A DNA stretch of 64,000 bases from Mercenaria mercenaria (taxonomy: Eukaryota; Mollusca; Bivalvia; Venerida; Veneridae), in contig NC_069367.1 of the NCBI RefSeq assembly GCF_021730395.1, forward strand, positions 4,648,501-4,712,500, written 5' to 3'. This document shows positions 46,704-59,329 of this stretch, one piece after another. The translations under genes and the position numbers were made by a program. Within the stretch, counting starts at the first letter, position 1. Each line of letters opens with the position of its first letter. The notes under the pieces are model-generated. The model saw only the letters and a list, made by a program, of their open reading frames with translations, was not told the DNA's origin and did not search any database.

Positions 46704-47283
46704 CACGGTGAGGATGCGTACACCGGATATTGCCATTAAGTGATAAGGTATTTTCCGAAAATGTGATTATTTTTCGTTAACAAGGTAAATAAAACCTGAT
46801 TTACTATTGTATTATACTACTACAGAAGAAAAGAGCATTACTTTTCATAACTAAATACTGTGTATATGCTCTTACAAGCGTAAAATGAGTCAATCTTAAG
46901 TAGAAATGCTAAAATTTGTGATAAAATGACATGTTTATCATTTGATAAATGCATACCGTAAGCACATTTGTCCCGATACTATAACCTATTTGCATTGTGG
47001 GGAAAATCTGAATCGAACGATTTGTTTAGTTACATACAAAGAAAAAATGTGCAAAATTTCAGCTTTGTAAATGTTCAAATCATGTAGAAATCGGTGATAA
47101 ATGAGCGTCGATGGTGTACTGTGTATTGAGTTTTCAAAGTAATATTTGTACTGTGTATTGCAGTTTGGTGTACTGAGTATTGATATTGAAAAACGTACAT
47201 ATTTTCAGCATTTAAGGTCATTAGATAGACAAAGCATGTAGTTCCATTGGCCAAAATGATGGATTTTCTTTTTCTGTTTACAG

Positions 47284-47600
47284 ATGACATTAGACTTCAC
47301 AGCGAAAATAACAAGCACCAGTTTGAACACTGATATTACAACTTACAATTACAGCGGCATGCCAATAATCACTCCGAGAAACTGTCTAAAGACTAGCCAT
47401 TGCCGATAAAAGGCACAACCACAAGTTCAGCCGTGAAGTTTTATAATAATGTAACTCAGGATATGATGACGACAAGAGTGGAAAAGGTCTCTCCTTATAA
47501 GAAGAGCAAACATGAAAATATGTTATACTTTTACCTTCATACTACAAAGAGATATAAACCTTGGTCAATAGACGACCTTTATCAATTATGGTGTCAATAG
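47284..47600 (+). other. Possible captured exon-like segment inside the long-TIR transposon
   Basis: A pyrimidine tract and acceptor (tctgtttacag) precede a 41-codon frame (MTLDFTAKITSTSLNTDI…). A 66-codon frame (47400-47600, MPIKGTTTSSAVKFYNNVTQ…) overlaps its end. Neither is recognised. They could be host sequence picked up by the element or chance ORFs. Confidence 0.25.
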
Positions 47601-49574
47601 TTCAAAGGTCAAGGTCATAGGGGCTTTGAGTTTTTAACGTGGTTTCTCCTCAATAACCTTAGACTCACTTGACGTAGAACCCTCGAACTAGGTTCACTTG
47701 AAATTTTCTTAAAATAGTATAGTCAAAGCTATTTTAATTGTTTTAAATGCATTATTCTGAAAGGTAATTAGCTCACCACTTTCTTCATACGAAACAAAAT
47801 GTGTGTCATATGCACTGAGCAATTTGTTTTAGAAGTAGGAGGAAACAGTGCCATGTGTTATTCTTGCACACTTCATTTGCAAGATATATGTCATTTCTAT
47901 GCAAACAGTTCGTTATCATTGTTATGTGATTAACTTCCCTGTTAACCAAAATAGTATATTTGTTGTCAAGGTCAACTTCAAGCTATAATAAACGATCGGG
48001 AACTGACTTGAAGATCATTCCGATATTTTCATATATTCAAACTGTTGAATGTAAAATGTTTATGATCTTTGGTTTAACATATTTATTCCCAACAATATAC
48101 ATAACCATATTTATATACTAACATTACAAGTGCAGTTGGTGGAAAGGATTAGAAAGAAAGACAAATCTTATAGAGTTCTTCTATTATCTTATCATGATCT
48201 TTGCTATTTTATGAATATGTGTTTAGGTTTCAAGTTTGTTTAATAAATATTACAAGGTACATGACTATTTGTTCTTTATCAAAGTAAAACATGGCTTTTA
48301 CAATATTGCTTGTCAAATAATGTTTGGTAAAATAAATATGTCACAACAGAACCTATTTCAGTATCAATACCCACTCTTATGTAAACTCTAAGGTACACTC
48401 ATCACATTTATGCAGTAACTAGCTACTTCTTTTAATGTCAATAAGTATTTGTCTGTTTGCTTTTCTCTTTCCTCTTAATTTAGCGTCAGAAATGCGGTCT
48501 CTGTTATGCAAGCAGTTGTATAATTGTAAAATCATTGCAAGAGTTATAAGCCTGCTCTTCAAAACAACTTGCAGTCTTCACTATACCTCATATTAACCAA
48601 GTTGTCGATGAAAACATTTTGCGACGTCAAAAAATATAGGAAACTATAAAATCACTTAAAGAAAACATTTCTTGGCAAACAAACTAATTAAAGCTATTTA
48701 TTCATTCATTTATTTTGTCACATTCTTTCATAGACTGTGTAACAATACTCTCCGAAAACCTTGTCTGTCCATGGAATTGCACTCTGTGTAACATTGAAAG
48801 TTCCATGTACACCGCCGTGTATGTGTCTCTAGATCATATTTTTGTACTGGTAGCATTGTGTAAATGTTAGGCTAGATGGCGTGGTAGGTAGCATGTTAGT
48901 GAACAGGCTCCTCACCATTTGCCCAAATCAAAGGTTTCTTTCTGTTCTGTTGCAAATTGGTCCCTTTTGTAATCGGGTTCCTTTTTTAAACATGTATGTT
49001 AATATTTTCTGAATCGACAGTATTTTTTCTGCTTTTTTTTCTCTGCATATGTCTGGTGCTATTTTGTAATTTACTTTTTTGCGGTTTTGGTCGTTAGCAC
49101 ACGAACATATTCTCGTCATGTTGGTGGTGTTCAACAGTGACATCCAATGGCATTAAATTCGTTCGTCGAGCCAGTCATAAACACACATACATAAGTTGAA
49201 TCTGCAACGAAAAAAAATCACAATATGATATTTATTAGTAGGACCGGGCTGTCTGCAAGATATTGAGAGTAAGTCTAAGTGGCATCCCAATGCAAAACTG
49301 TTTTTGAGATTCATTTAATATCAACTTAAACAATGCTCAATGGAAGAATAGAATATATCTATACATTTACAACTGGTAAGCATAACAAAAAATATTGCCC
49401 ACTGTTGCACTATGGTGTAGTGAAATACGTTTAGAGCTTATTACATGAATTACAACAGAGTAAACGCTATAAATTCAAAGTAAAGCATCACGTATCTTCA
49501 GGGCTACAGAAAATATTGTTTTTTACTTTGAAAAGGAAATGATAATGTACATTTTGTAAGATTCATTCTATAAA
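47601..49574. other. Interior of the long-TIR transposon, no gene recognised
   Basis: AT-rich. A 71-codon minus ORF (48928-49143) is lysine-rich and unrecognised. Nothing resembling a RAG1/Transib catalytic core was found. Confidence 0.5.
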
Positions 49575-50077
49575 ACTCAGCGATAATGTAAATAATACAC
49601 AGTACAGTAAAATGTGATACAGGTCAATACACAGTACATATATTTGCAATACACAGTACACCACCGACGCTCATTTTTCATCGATTTCTCTGTCATTTGA
49701 ACATTTACAAGGCTGAAATTTTGCATATGTTTTATTTGTATGTAACTAAATAAATCATACGATTCAGAATTTTTATCATAAGACAATAAGTGACGATATC
49801 GGGAGAAATGTGTTCCCGACCTGCAATTATCAGATGATAAAATTGCCATTTTATCACAAATTTTAACGTTCCTTCATAAGATTGACTCATTTCACGCTTG
49901 TGTGAGCATATACACAGCATCTAGTTATTAAAAGTAATGCTCTTTTCTTCCATAGTAGTATAATACAATAGTAAATAGGTGTTTTACTTACCTTGTTGAC
50001 GAAAAATAAACACGTTTTCGGAAAATACCTTATCACTTAATGGCAATATCCGGTGTACGCATCCTCACCGTGTAGTC

Positions 50078-50303
50078 ATGTCCGACACAACTTTAGGTCA
50101 TATAGCGACTGTTCCAGCCTTGATGGTGGAGGGAGACTCCGCGTGCCTTTCCGGTCTTTCATTCATTTCTGGCGGGCATCTGCGTTATGGGCTTCCTTAC
50201 ATGAAAACGTTTCCACCCAAACGTGGTTTCGAACCAACATCGATTAAAGGAAACTGGTTTCAATTCAACAACCTTAACCACACGGCCTCGGGGCCCCTGA
50301 CTT
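50078..50303 (-). mobile_element. SINE family A, head and body (tail displaced to 46681)
   Basis: Minus strand: head ggccccgaggccgtgtggttaagg (box A) and ttggttcgaaacca (box B), then body ccaccatcaaggctggaacagtcgc…gacctaaagttgtgtcgg. Its tail was cut off by the long-TIR transposon. ORFs at 50053-50311 are reads of the SINE. Confidence 0.8.
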
Positions 50304-52454
50304 CAATGTAAAATACTGTTTATTTATTTAATATGTACAGTGTTGTAAACGGACAAATATATATAACAAGTTAAATACATTTTGTATGTTAAAGATCAAG
50401 CGAATGTATCCTAATGAGATAACTTACCATAGAGATCAGGCTGGGTTGATATCTAAAGCATCACGCTCTCTACATCTGTATGTTACTGTGGCGGTATCAT
50501 GACTAACTGAAATTGAAAAATGAACTGAATTGAAAGCAGCGTAGAATGTCTTTTGGCGTCATCTTTATCTTGCCATTTTCCATATGTCATAAGGTACTAA
50601 TTAAACTAACCTGTTTCACATTTGTACGCGATGTACACCAATTTGCCGCTGGCAATCGGGTAGGCATTCGTTTGGCTTCCTGGCACTGCCCGGGTCTGTT
50701 CGCCGTACGCCGATTTCTTGCGATAGACTAAGCGGCATTCATATCTTTTCGCGATATTATTTCGGATAAACATTTAAAACATTGTAGATAATCCACATAA
50801 AGGTAGAAACATACCACAAGAAAATACTTGCTGACTTATTTGGAACAGGTCACAATAGAAAATTACAGCAAATTAGAAATGTGGTACTTTTTACTTGCAG
50901 CTCACGGCCGCAGTGTTCGTTTATTCTAAAGGTAGCATTCGAATTTTGGCCCCCGTATTTGTAATAATTAGAACTTCAAGATTTTGGATGTCTTATAAAA
51001 CTAACTGCTGCTAGCTTTGTACGAATCGATGAGTCATCTTCGGCGCGGGAAATTCAAATCATTGAAAAGTTCCATGTTTGTTGATTGACACTCGGGTGCA
51101 TTTTTGCTTTTTGTTTTGTTTTTTTGTTTGTTTTGAGAAAAAAAAACGAGATGGCTAGGCCGGCATTCCATTAATATCCTGTAGCTTAGTAAGGCCTATT
51201 AAAACTGAGAAATGAAAAAATGGACAGTGTTCCTGCAACAGGATCATTGCAGGCTGTCAAAAAAGTGCAAAACTGATAATTTTGGCGTGTTATTTTTGAT
51301 GGATGGGGTACAACTTTCGTTTTGATAGCATTCTGTATTCTTGTATGAGAGTCCTGCTTTTGTGATTAATTAAAAGCACAAAACATGCACACAATTTATA
51401 AAGTGGTCACTCTGATTCTGCACAATAGGGAAGTGCAATATTACGACTCGCTACATGTAAGCCCAAAATGTTCGAATCCAAGTGTACCCTGCTACCAAAA
51501 CCGGCAATTTTTCTTTTCTTGCCGCTCACCTGACCGGCGTATCCCGAATTGGATGAAACGAACTTGCCCATTAACACACTGTCATATCATCTGTCAATAC
51601 CTTAACCAACTTGTAAAATATTAACCACATTTGCATCCGTAGAAAGTTTCACAAATGTTTAATGACATTTTCAAGTGGTATAAGGGAACCACCAGCTGTC
51701 TGTAAGTGTACGAGTGTTCTTGTTATTTTTCATTTAGTTCAAGTACCACACTAGAAAACATTAAGGACAGTCTAAAGGATAACTTTTGATTTGTACATTC
51801 AGTTAATTGTTTCATGATAACTGTAAGGACCGGGCACAATTGTAGATATTTCACGCCATTAAGTGGCACTTACTAACTTAGGCGTTTTCTTGATGATAAA
51901 ACTTAACTTGTGACAATAGTTAATTGTTTCAAAATGATGGTAAGGACCGGGAACAATGCAAAACACGTAACGTCGTTAAGAGGTACTTACCTATCTATGT
52001 TTTACACGACGTTAAAATAGTGCGATTTGTTAAATATACGGTGTGACTCACCATACATTAAGCTATAGACCGCATCACTCCACCAGAATGGTAAATCTAC
52101 GCATGATTTTCAGTGCGTCCTACTTTTTGTTGCTTTGTTTTTATGTACATTAGTTGCAATGAAATCCGACGGCCTTTCTCTTCGATCTTTTGACAAAAAT
52201 ATATGCAAACATTAAGTATGACGTTTCTGTAATGTTCAGATACCTTGCTGATGTACAAATCTTCTGATATATTCATAATTTCCCCCATTTAAACAATTTG
52301 TGTCTATCGTAGTCATGTGCTATCATTGTGTTTTATTCCCACATTGTTTGCTTTTGTCACCACCCGTAACCAATATGGGCGACTCATCCAAAAGTCTGTT
52401 GGTAAAGTTAGTGAACGGATAGTGCAAGATACAGAAGACGCTCAAATGTAAGTA
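50304..52454. other. Intergenic sequence with a small tandem duplication
   Basis: Mostly unique. A direct duplication of about 115 bp (51801-51875 and 51917-51995) is anchored on gttaattgtttca…gtaaggaccggg…aacaat. No convincing gene; ORFs of 60-80 codons lack domains. Confidence 0.5.
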
Positions 52455-52562
52455 GCTTCCCTGGTTCTTTAGCGTGCCAAATGTTAGGATTTTAGTTGGA
52501 GATGCGGGAGCTCGAACTCACGACCCCTGGTTTTGTAGTCAGACAGTGTTACCACTGCTCCC
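52455..52562 (-). mobile_element. tRNA-derived SINE (family D)
   Basis: On the minus strand: head gggggagcagtggtaacactg (box A) and ggtcgtgagttcgagctcc (box B), then tttggcacgctaaagaaccaggg. The end is truncated. It is the better preserved partner of 32460-32645. Confidence 0.65.
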
Positions 52563-52822
52563 CCCTCCCCACCCACTTTCTCCATATTGTATATATTTTT
52601 GGTTGTAATAAAGATCATGTTCTGTTCTGTTCGAAAAAAAATGTAGAGCGTGATTGCCAAAAAAACAACAACAATCAACAATAAACTTGCGCTCATTATT
52701 CATGAATTTATCTTTTATGATAAACATAATAAGTGCAAAGTAACAGTTACTGTAAAGAACTGTTTTATACTAAACAGGAAATTACTACTCAGTTTTGTAA
52801 CGTAGTCGAATTGTACATGATA

Positions 52823-52920
52823 TGAGCCGCGCCATGAGAAAACGAACTAGTGCATTTGCGACCAGCATGGATCCAGACCAGCATGCGCTTTCAAAGCATA
52901 TTGCAATTAGAGAAACCGTC
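52823..52920. mobile_element. Palindromic MITE (family P), half copy
   Basis: It begins tgagccgcgccatgagaaaa and continues through gcatggatccagaccagc to gcaattagagaaacc, then stops. The complementary half is missing. Confidence 0.75.
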
Positions 52921-53218
52921 AAACTTGTCTATAAAGACCACCCTTTGAAGAGTCAAAATGTGGTCTTTATTGCGAGGTGGTCTTTATTCACAGGTTAAAA
53001 TACACTGTACTATAATTGAGATATTGGTTCTTTTTTTTTTGTATCATTTGAAAAAAATGTGTTTGCTGAGCAAGAATTAGTGAATAAGATGACTATGATA
53101 ATATGCACGAATGACTACATGTAGTCATGTTTTTACTGAGAAATGATAAATCTTACACTTATAACTGGAATTCTGTTAAAGTATCATTTAAAAAACATTC
53201 TACAACATATTTTGTCAA

Positions 53219-53431
53219 GTACTGTGAAATCATTAAATTTCGTGGGCACGAAATTTCGTGGTTTTGGTCAGAACGGCAATTTCGTGGGGATATGAATTCG
53301 TGGATTACAACTTTTGAACATAAAGTGAATGGGAATTTTATTTGTTCGTTGGGATTAAATTTCGTGGATTGGCTCAACCGCGAAATCCACGAAAATTAGT
53401 CCCCCACGAATATTAACGATTCCACAGTAAC
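53219..53431. mobile_element. Small MITE with TACTGTG ends
   Basis: Inverted ends tactgtgaaatcattaaat (53219) and attaacgattccacagta (to about 53431) enclose repeated tttcgtgg/ccacgaaa motifs. It is about 210 bp and non-coding; ORFs on both strands across it are reads of the MITE. Superfamily uncertain. Confidence 0.7.
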
Positions 53432-53756
53432 TTATATATTTTTTTTTTCAGTAGACAATACACTTTCAAATGATACCAAAATTATATGAGCTTACCAAGC
53501 ATCAATATTTGATATATTGCAATAGCACTATTACAAAAATAAAACTTGCTTATTTGTGGATCGGATACATATAAAGATATAACATTTTAGGAGATACGAA
53601 TCATCGGTAAACTGGATAACATCCATCATGTAAGCATGAGCTTTTGCTTTGCCATTAATCGTATAGCCTCGCCGGTTTTTAGTTAAAGGCTCTTAAAAAG
53701 TGACTGCCACATTTTCTTTTTAAAACATAAAATGCATAATTTCTTGTAAAATCCTA

Positions 53757-56700
53757 TTTCTAATAATAATAATATCTTTTATTTCCTCCAATTCTGAAGA
53801 GCATAACATATATACATAGTAAATGTCAAACAAAAGCAACAAAATTCTGAAAAGCATAATATATATATAGTAAATGTAAAACAAAAGCACAATATATGCA
53901 TGTACCTCGAGATCTGCCCATATATAAAAGCACATTGTAGACAATGTTATACATGTTAATTTAAATCATTTTTACATTAGAAGTTCAGATATGATAAAGA
54001 CTAATTATCTAAGCATCAAATGCACCTGGACTTAACTCGAAATCGAAAACATAAATCCAAGGTATTGAGCTTACGAAAACGACAATACCATATAATAACA
54101 TAATCTCAGTCTAAGTGCGAAAGCGAAATATCTAGACACAGACAGATTATAAAGGTTTCATTATTATACGTATTTTCGCATTCTATATACGAGAGTATTG
54201 AATACATAATCAATTATATACATAAATGCGTTCAGTGCACTATCAACAACCTATTGTACTACAATATCAAACAGGATACATATTGTCAAGAAAATGTCTA
54301 AGTGAATGCATGTGTAAGTACAAAAACAAAAACAAAAACAGCCAGACTAATGTTTGCTTGACCAGACGAAAAACCTTATTGCGGTACTTAGAAAACAGGT
54401 TTTATGAGATGATTCATGTGTTCTCAGAAAAACTTCTTATAACAACACAAAGTCTACAATAAAAAAATATAAATATTTATAAACAAAAACATCAGAAAAT
54501 ATCAGTCATTAACTGAAACTAAACAGTCATTCAATACCTTAGTGTAAATTGCAACATATACACCGCAATAGTTTGGCAATGTTATACTGTTTCAAGCAGT
54601 ATCCATTCGTTTCTGCAGCCATTCTTATGAAGTACCAACATAGCTCCTTCGGAGACAAGGAAAGTATTTGTATGAACTCCATAATACCACGCTCTTTTAT
54701 CATAGCGTCCCATAACTGAAGCTGAATTAAGTAATTCTCCGTACAAAAGCAAATCAAGTGCATAATTGTGTCGTCTGTCAAATATCCACATTTGTCACAT
54801 CTCTGATTAAAACTCGTAGATATAGCTTCAGCAATACAGTTCATTATAAATGTGCACATTGACAGAAACTTCGGATTTACTTTGGGAATTGACCACAGTA
54901 TGCACGGACGTTCAACAGTTGTTATATCGCGCAGATCAGGTCTGGTCTCGTGAATTCGAATCACACGCTGAGCTGTCTCTGTATGCATTACCGCCTTTTT
55001 CAAAATATATTTCCAGATATATTTCGGCGGAAAATGAGCGGACAAAATAAATTCTATTAGGAAAGCTTCCAATTCGTATTTTTGAAATAGTCTATTTATA
55101 TCCGGCATGAAACCATAACTTTGCTTGTCATCATTTAAAAATCGTGTCAGCCTATGTAAAAAAGTCTGCTTAGCTAAATATCTAGCAGGGAGACGACATA
55201 GCTGCCCAAAGAACAACAGCTTTTTATAATCAATAATTGTCTCCATGGAATTCAGACACATGGCACTTAAGCAAAATGCTGTATTAGTATTTGCCCTAAA
55301 GCTCCAAGGCTAAGATATCATGATCTGAGTATACACTCCAAAGTTCACAGCCGTACAAAGCTTTCCGTAATACGACTGAATTATAAATAGTTCTCAAAGT
55401 GATAGGATTCAGTGACAATATGTTTATCCTTGTATTACAGATACTTAAAAATGTTCCTCGAAATTTGACACATGCTTCCCGCATTGGTTTATTTGTTGAC
55501 ATGAATTTATCACATATATATGGCCGAGATGTGTATAGTCATCAGCTTCTTTTATCTGCTCGTCCCCCATTTTGACTTTGAGCTTTCATTTTCATTAAAG
55601 ATTACAACAGCACATTTATTAGCGTTATAACGGAATCTCCAACGCTTTGGGTAGTTATTACATATATCTAACATTTTGTCCATTTCGTATTTAGAGAACG
55701 ATGCCAAAACCATATCGTCAGCCACTGTCGGGCAGCAAACACCCATATTATATAGACATAGGCCGTATCCACTATTTTCTTATTCCACTATGAGGCCGTT
55801 TATGAATATTTTTTAAGTAAAGTAGTGGCGAACTTTTCCCTCCTTGACGCGTGCCTTGCAGGACTGGGAAGTCGTCTGATTGTAGTCCTTGGTATTTCAC
55901 ACAACTTGTAACGTTCACGTACAGTTGTTTAAATGCATATAATGTCGTGGCATCAATTTTCGCATTAGTCATTTTATAAAATTAACCAGCGTGCCAGACA
56001 TTATCATATGCTTGTTTGCCATCCAAAAAACACACGTAACGGTTAGAAGAGTTTTCTCTTGAAAAATAAACACTTTCGCGCAAGACAAATGACGTCATAA
56101 TGCATCCTAGCTTTTCTTGAAACCCACCTTTTTGTATGCTTAAGGTGTTGATCAACCTGTCCTTACACCGCGATAAAAGTATCATTTCAAACACTTTGAG
56201 TATACCAGACGATAATGTTACAGCTCGATAATTGTTTGGATCGTCTTTCCTCTTTTTATGTCCTTTATGTAAGTAATAATAATTCCTCTTTTTAATTTAT
56301 CTGGAATGTAACCCTGACGTAACATATTTGTGAAAATGTTGGCTAATATACCAGAGACTACATCTTTGGCATGAATCAAATATTCATAAGTTATATTGTC
56401 TTCTCCACTGGCTTTTCCTGTCGGTAATGTTTTAATAACGTCGCTTACAACTTCTGGTAGGACCCTAACATGACTGTCGGTGGTAAGATTTCTGAAGGTC
56501 TCATTTACTGTTCACGTTACAGTTTGTTTCCAGTTCTCATCGGAGGATTCTGACTCTGACGGAGAATATAAAGACCGAAAATAACTCCCCCATTCAATAG
56601 CCAACTGTTTACAAGCTCTAACTATATCGTCTTTAAACCTGATACCTGAGCTCATCTTAGACTGCGTACTCCTTTTTCTTGATTTAATTGTTTTCCAAAA

Positions 56701-57470
56701 CCTAGCAGAATCCCCTTCTGCAGTCCTATCAATCTCTTGGTCCTGCAAAATTAAATAATTGTACGCACAAGTTCTATGCATTCGCCTAAAGACACGCTTT
56801 GCATTTTTATAGTTCATATAGCTAGTGTTCGATTCATCACGTGGTCTCCCCTCGCGGCACCATGCACTGTGTAATTTAATCATCTTTTTATGATAATTTG
56901 AGAGTTCGTTTGAACAGAATGGCTTTAGGTATTGTTTAAATCATTTACTTGGAATAGTATCTTTTGCACTGTTCAACAATGTTCCAGTGAAGTAAGAGAT
57001 TGCTTAATCAATTCCATTTTTATTTAAACATCGCCATTGAATACCTGTAAACTGATTATCGCATAATAACGTTGAACGATACTGCTCAAACTTATCATTA
57101 GTTGCCTTTTTCCAGTTTACACCTTAACTAATACTAGTATTGTCATTGTAAATTATAGGCCCTATGTATAACTGAAAAGATAAAATGACAGGTCTGTGCC
57201 TGGAGACATTTAAACAATGGTCATCTACAATCTCACAAGATAGAACCAAGTCCAACATTTCTACAGGTATACATATAAAGTCTATCAATGTACTATAACA
57301 ATTATCATATGACACGTATGAATATTTAGCACCATTACATGTAGAAAGTGTATTTACAGCTTTTAAATTACAGTCTGATAAAAAATTTACAAAATACGTA
57401 TCACGTAGACTTAAACCATAGGTTTCACATTTGCAGTTAAAATCGGCAATAAATACAATACCTTTATGGC
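53757..57470 (-). mobile_element. Decayed LINE (non-LTR retrotransposon), 5' truncated
   Basis: Reading on the minus strand from 57470. Endonuclease remnants: IADFNCKCETYG, YSTLIDFI and SRHRPVILSFQ (57470-57124). A linker follows (56883-56512). Reverse transcriptase motifs are FLDGKQAYDNVWH (about 56010-55982), LQGTRQGGKSSPLLYL (about 55830) and the catalytic ADDM (about 55720). The C-terminal domain (55261-54539) has a CCHC-like finger, CDKCGYLTDDTIMHLICFC. The 3' UTR ends in ggaaataaaagatattattattatta at 53757, the 3' tail. At least five frame interruptions separate these blocks, and the start of the endonuclease is missing. The exact clade (CR1/Jockey/I-like) cannot be set by eye. Confidence 0.85.
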
Positions 57471-58436
57471 TCTAACTATAACAGTTCATGTGCAATATAA
57501 AAAGTAGTGCATTTCTAGCCACGTAAGTGCGCATAACATCTATTTGAAAAGCTATTTCATCTGTTTAGAAGATAAAGAATTAAAGCATTATGAACCTTTA
57601 AAAAGTAAGTTATGCTTAGGTGTCGTTATTTGAGCCGCGCCATGAGAAAACTAATATAGTGCATTTGCGACCGGCATGGATCCAGACCAGAATAACATTA
57701 TTACAGATTATATGATCTCAACAGACTTTGTAAGTCTATGTACGCCGCAACGTATCTTCAACAAAAATATATGAAAAATGCCAGAGTCTCTCTATAGAGT
57801 TTATTTTGCTGAATTAAAGTCGAGATAAGGAGTAAGTTCAAGATGCATTAACCTGCCTATTATGCTATGCTAATTGGACTATTTTTGTTCATTGTTTTGT
57901 AATTATTTATTTGTAACTTATTCAGGCAAACCTTGGTTTATTCTGTTTTACTGCGTTTAATGTTGAAAAGAAAACAACGGACACCATTAATATTTAATGA
58001 GAGAGCCATATTGAATTCGGTGTCTAATAGAATTTTCCATTAGTCGTGTCTCGTTAAAATGCAAATTTATGTTTTAACATCATGAGATACTCTTGTCTAT
58101 TTTGTCTTGATAACACTTTGTGTTTGCCACTATCTGTACATTCGTATTCCGATAAAGTGGCATTTGCCATTTCCATGTCGTTTCTGAATACAAGAAGTAG
58201 ATGGATTTAATAGGCATTTATATTGAATTGGTTTTAATGATGTTTATAGAATTTAATATTCCCAAGAAAGAATATGTGTTGCGTAAAATAAATGAATGCT
58301 TGGATCGGTGTTTCAGGCCGGGTCTAAAACCTTTACCTGAGGCATTGAAAGTCATTCTAAACGAAATATAAATCAAATTAGCATCACACCACCTTTGTAT
58401 AGTCTCAGGCTATATAATATGCATTACATTTTAACG
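57471..58436. other. Intergenic sequence with a MITE stub
   Basis: Unique AT-rich DNA apart from the MITE fragment at 57631-57690. No gene is recognised. Confidence 0.4.
57631..57690. mobile_element. Palindromic MITE (family P), 60-bp left-end stub
   Basis: tgagccgcgccatgag… to catggatccagaccag matches the first quarter of the full copies at 59091 and 63246. Confidence 0.75.
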
Positions 58437-58655
58437 GCGGGCAGTTAACCTAACCAGTGTTCCTGGATTCTGTACCAGTACAAACCTGTTCTCCGCAAGT
58501 AACTGCCCCACATGAATCAGAGGTGGAGGACTAATGATTTCAGACACAATGTCGTTTATCAAATAGTCACGAAGAACATGCGGCCCGCCCGAGGATCGAA
58601 CTCACGATCCCGCGATCAGTAGATCAACGCTCTTACCTACTGAGCTAAGTGGGCA
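58437..58655 (-). mobile_element. tRNA-derived SINE (family C) with well-preserved head
   Basis: On the minus strand: head cccacttagctcagtaggtaagagc (box A) and ggatcgtgagttcgatcctc (box B), then body gattcatgtggggcagttac, tgcggagaacaggtttgtac and tccaggaacactggttagg, ending near 58437. The tRNA cloverleaf has mismatched stems and is followed by the SINE body, so this is not a functional tRNA gene. Confidence 0.8.
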
Positions 58656-59090
58656 GGCTGCATTACAATTTAGTATTTTAGTATTAAGTCATTTGCAGAT
58701 GACACGTGGCACTATACATGCCATTTCCTAAAATTTATTGTCCTGAAACAGCTATGTTACCAGTTTGTATTGAAAAAAGCATCACAGTTGGCAGGTTGAA
58801 AAATGAAGTGTTAAGTAGATTCTATATGTAATTTACATTCACGTTGCTGTCCCCTGGCGTTTCTCAAACTTGTATTTTCATGATGGTATCATCACATTTT
58901 TTGGGAATTTTGAAATGTTCTATCCCTTACTCCCTTAACAACAAGCTTGTTTTCGGAAAATGCAACATTCACAAGAACTCGGCGAGAAAACATTACACAA
59001 AGAGTTCCTGGTCCATATGGTATTTTTGTTACAAATAAATACGTCATGAGATTTTTATTGGCATAAATCTAAAACCAAACAAAGCATAAA
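58656..59090. other. Intergenic sequence, nothing recognised
   Basis: No repeat or gene is supported; the 64-codon ORF at 58844 has no features. Confidence 0.4.
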
Positions 59091-59329
59091 TGAACCGCAC
59101 CACGGGAAAACCAACACAGTGCATTTGCGACTAGCATATGGATTCAGACCAGCCTGCGAATCCGCACAGTCTGGTCTGGATCCATGCTGTTCGCTAAAGG
59201 TTTCTCTAATTGCAATAGGGTTTGAAAGCGAACAACATGGGTCCTGACCAGACTGCGCGGATGCGCAGGCTGGTCTGGATCCATGCTGGTCGCAAATGCA
59301 TTATGTTGGTTTTCTCATGGTGCGGCTCA
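59091..59329. mobile_element. Palindromic MITE (family P), full copy
   Basis: About 239 bp. Ends tgaaccgcaccacgggaaaac and ttttctcatggtgcggctca are complementary, and the two halves (gcatatggattcagaccag… / …ctggtctggatccatgctgg) can pair over nearly the full length. The central spacer is gtttctctaattgcaatagg. Confidence 0.85.

Larger units (their letters stand above)
46704..50072. mobile_element. Long-TIR DNA transposon (CACGGTG ends, 5-bp TSD), non-autonomous
   Basis: Inverted terminal arms of about 500 bp: left 46704 to about 47190, right about 49575-50072. The outer 200 bp are over 90% identical and the inner part is more diverged. Both ends begin cacggtgaggatgcgtacac. Flanking TAGTC (46699-46703 and 50073-50077) is a 5-bp target duplication. 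Excising the element and one TAGTC rejoins a family A SINE, confirming the boundaries. The inner part of each arm carries three near-copies of tgtactgtgtattg. The interior of 2.4 kb has no transposase. A CAC-start heptamer with a 5-bp duplication fits the Transib superfamily best (its relatives include RAG-like transposons); this assignment is inferred. Confidence 0.85.

Noticed and set aside
53127-53399. 90-codon ORF and its antisense partner
   Set aside because: Both read across the TACTGTG-ended MITE.
58570-58655. Possible tRNA gene (minus strand)
   Set aside because: Boxes A and B are good but stems contain mismatches and the head runs directly into a SINE body also found at 34210 and 40138.
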